NCBI GenBank assembly: GCA_018066225.1
Contig: JAGHRU010000196.1
Coordinates: 1 to 7,299, forward strand
Source of the DNA: Candidatus Equimonas enterica
Lineage (GTDB): Bacteria > Bacteroidota > Bacteroidia > Bacteroidales > Bacteroidaceae
Reading direction: 5' to 3'
Length of the DNA: 7,299 nt
How positions within the stretch are numbered: position 1 is the stretch's first letter; the number at the start of each line of letters is the position of its first letter. The notes under the pieces are model-generated. The model searched no databases. It was not told the DNA's origin and saw only the letters and a list, made by a program, of their open reading frames with translations. Position numbers and translations under genes: made by a program. Shown piece after piece: positions 6,074 to 7,299 of the stretch.

Positions 6074-6590
6074 AAAATAAGAAAAGTACCCCTTCGGCAG
6101 ATTATCCCAAATGGCGGATGGCGTGCTGATGCTGCGCCACTGTTTCCGCCTTTTTGACCAAATGCAGATGCCGCGTAGCGCGTCTGGACGCACAAGGCAG
6201 GGCATACGGGAGGCAAAAACAGCCTTTTCACGCCATCGCACAACGCGCTAATGCTCAACTGCTTACGCCTTGGCAGACACTGCGCGGCACAAAATCGTGC
6301 TGCACGGTCTGCCCTTATTGCCCCGACGCGCTGCCCACACAGTTGTCACGATTTGCCCTTGCCGTCGTCACGGTCTGCCCTTGTCGTAATCTATGCGGCG
6401 CGAAAAAGCGAATTTTGTCCCACGAGAGGCAAATTTCTGCGCCGCGTCGCCGCTATTTCGGGCATGGCGGATTGTCAAAATTATTTCACCCATACCGACT
6501 TTCGTACACTAATCCTTTTGTCGGCCATCGCTACTTTTATCGGCTACGGTCTCAAAAAAAATGGGGAAGAGTGCCCCGTATGTCATAAAA
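6074..6590. other. Long intergenic region without a supported gene
   Basis: About 520 bases between the lysS promoter and the promoter of the next + strand gene. Open frames of 60-144 codons exist on both strands, but their translations are rich in Arg, Cys, His and Pro, lack recognisable motifs, and one runs almost to the downstream promoter, so I do not call them genes. What can be seen is a degenerate 22-bp tandem repeat (6303-6390), a possible long-loop stem between GCGGCGC (6395-6401) and GCGCCGC (6439-6445), and two copies of CTTTT(G/A)TCGGC 19 bases apart (6515 and 6534). An unrecognised small RNA remains possible. Confidence 0.55.
6303..6390. repeat. Degenerate 22-bp tandem repeat, about four units
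   Basis: Units begin at 6303, 6325, 6347 and 6369, each 22 bases apart. The first and fourth share the exact 14-mer CACGGTCTGCCCTT; the third is CACGATTTGCCCTT (two changes); the second, GACGCGCTGCCCAC, keeps 9 of 14 bases. The tails of units three and four also resemble each other (GCCGTCGT and GTCGTAAT). The array lies in non-coding DNA between divergent promoters. Confidence 0.5.
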
Positions 6591-6596
6591 TTTGCT

Positions 6597-6604
6597 TAAC
6601 TTTG
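6597..6604 (+). promoter_or_regulatory. -7 promoter element for the DUF5606 gene
   Basis: TAACTTTG matches the Bacteroidetes -7 box TAnnTTTG exactly, 46 bases before the ATG at 6651. The expected upstream TTTG is absent at 19-21 bases (the bases there are around GTGCC), so the -33 half is weak. Transcription would start near 6611, and the AT-rich leader TTATTTATACG...AAACAAC fits SD-independent Bacteroidetes translation. Confidence 0.6.
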
Positions 6605-6650
6605 CGGCGTTATTTATACGTCTAAAAAGAAACTACAAAAGCCAAACAAC

Positions 6651-7067
6651 ATGAAAGACACTATTCTCGCCATCTCTGGCAAGCCCGGACTTTATCGCCT
6701 CATATCCAGCGGTCGCAATATGCTCATCGTGGAATCTATCGATGCCGAAAAGCGTCGCATCCCCGCTGGCGCGCGCGACCGCGTCACCTCACTCACCGAC
6801 GTGACGATGTACACCACGACGGAAGACACGCCGCTGATGAAGATATTCCAGAACATCGCCGACCGCTACGAAGCCAAGCCAGTGCCTCTGCACCACAAGA
6901 CATCGGGCACGGAAGAACTCGAAGCCTTCATGAGCGAAGTGCTGCCCGAGTACGACAAGGACCGCGTACACGTCTCCGACATCCGCAAACTCGTGCAGTG
7001 GTACAACATCCTCATCGCAGGCGGCATCACCAAGTTTTGGGAAGAAGAAGAACAGACCGAAGCCTAA
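6651..7067 (+). CDS. DUF5606 domain-containing protein, function unknown
   Basis: A 138-residue protein that I recognise as the Bacteroidetes DUF5606 family. Its start MKDTILAISGKPGLYRLIS, the VESIDAEKRRIPA segment, and the HVSDIRKLVQWYNIL block are the landmarks. The first ~45 residues look like a small beta-rich fold, the middle and C-terminus are helical, and the tail is acidic (WEEEEQTEA). There is no signal peptide or membrane helix, so it is probably cytoplasmic. The function of the family is not known to me and no catalytic residues stand out. It has its own promoter and is followed after 20 bases by a phosphoglucosamine-mutase-type gene, so the two are probably cotranscribed. Any link to cell-wall precursor synthesis would be inference from that neighbour alone. 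Confidence 0.88.
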   Translation: MKDTILAISGKPGLYRLISSGRNMLIVESIDAEKRRIPAGARDRVTSLTDVTMYTTTEDTPLMKIFQNIADRYEAKPVPLHHKTSGTEELEAFMSEVLPEYDKDRVHVSDIRKLVQWYNILIAGGITKFWEEEEQTEA

Positions 7068-7087
7068 CGACCTAACACACGCTAACC

Positions 7088-7299
7088 ATGACACTCATCA
7101 AATCCATCTCGGGCTTTCGCGGCACCATAGGCGGACGCGCCAATGAGAGCCTCACGCCTATGGACATCGCCAAGTGATTATCGGCCAATGCCGCCCAGGG
7201 CGAACCAGGGGCGGGCCGCAAATACCCCCGCAAGAATTTCATCCGCCGCGCCGCCCGGTAGCGCGGGCAAATGGGGCGCCCAGTCGGGTGCGGCCCCCG
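7088..7299 (+). pseudogene. glmM: Phosphoglucosamine mutase / phosphohexomutase, N-terminal fragment with a broken frame at the window end
   Basis: The ATG at 7088 opens a clear alpha-D-phosphohexomutase N-terminus: MTLIKSISGFRGTIGGRA, then ESLTPMDIAK. Bacteroidales GlmM, which makes glucosamine 1-phosphate for peptidoglycan and LPS, begins this way (normally SGIRGTIGG). After codon 29 comes TGA (7175-7177) where the family has Phe. The frame nevertheless goes on reading recognisably: SANAA for SAYAA, GAGRK, then R-A-A-R (7247-7258) where GRDARISG is expected, a TAG (7259-7261) at the Ile position, QM, and V-x-C-G near 7283-7294. Alignment to the expected codons needs only substitutions, no indels, and many are T or A to G or C. 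This looks like sequence error at a contig end. The catalytic serine region and all later domains are outside the window. Confidence 0.75.

Noticed and set aside
6180..6191. GCGTC-TG-GACGC inverted repeat
   Set aside because: Five base pairs with a two-base gap is likely by chance in GC-rich sequence, with no context to support a function.
6001..6258. 86-codon N-terminal extension of LysS
   Set aside because: It would cross the consensus lysS promoter, and MNILELSEQE is the usual family start.
6154..6588. 144-codon + strand frame with several Cys pairs (zinc-finger-like look)
   Set aside because: The CPYC and CPC-like spacing comes from the repeated CTGCCC/TGCCCT DNA. The product is unlike any family I know and the frame runs almost to the next gene's -7 box.

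Overview
The window looks like chromosomal sequence from a fairly GC-rich member of the Bacteroidales (Prevotella/Bacteroides/Muribaculaceae-like). Three things point there: the proteins resemble Bacteroidales families (the LptE variant, the DUF5606 protein, the long LysS, the GlmM start); the order sigma-54 regulator - lptE - TPR protein - secG is one I recall from that group; and two promoters carry the Bacteroidetes -7 box TAnnTTTG. I see no mobile element, CRISPR array, rRNA or tRNA.

Left block (1-1644, + strand): the last codons of a Fis-type sigma-54-dependent regulator overlap lptE (outer-membrane LPS assembly lipoprotein). A GTG-started protein with a C-terminal TPR and then secG (Sec translocon subunit) follow. 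Spacing is tight, as in an operon for envelope biogenesis and export. The end of the TPR gene turns sharply AT-rich and may contain a private secG promoter.

Convergent junction (1645-1827): no gene, but three inverted repeats, the last a perfect 21-bp stem that lies between the two converging transcription units.

Middle block (6000 down to 1828, - strand): lysS (lysyl-tRNA synthetase with a C-terminal extension), gpsA (glycerol-3-phosphate dehydrogenase, broken by a one-base frameshift) and a saccharopine-dehydrogenase-family gene that is best read as carboxyspermidine/carboxynorspermidine dehydrogenase of polyamine synthesis. The genes are 45 and 61 bases apart and probably share the strong lysS promoter near 6030-6061.

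Right block (6001-7299): a roughly 650-base divergent intergenic region holds the lysS promoter, a CG-alternating palindrome, a degenerate 22-bp tandem repeat and the promoter of a DUF5606 gene. A phosphoglucosamine-mutase-type gene follows and runs off the window. Its last ~120 bases resemble the expected gene with many substitutions and two in-frame stops, which suggests a low-quality contig end rather than biology.

Overall this is an ordinary housekeeping region. I did not find a convincing undescribed system; the best leads are the internal secG promoter, the intergenic repeats and the two sequence-integrity problems.
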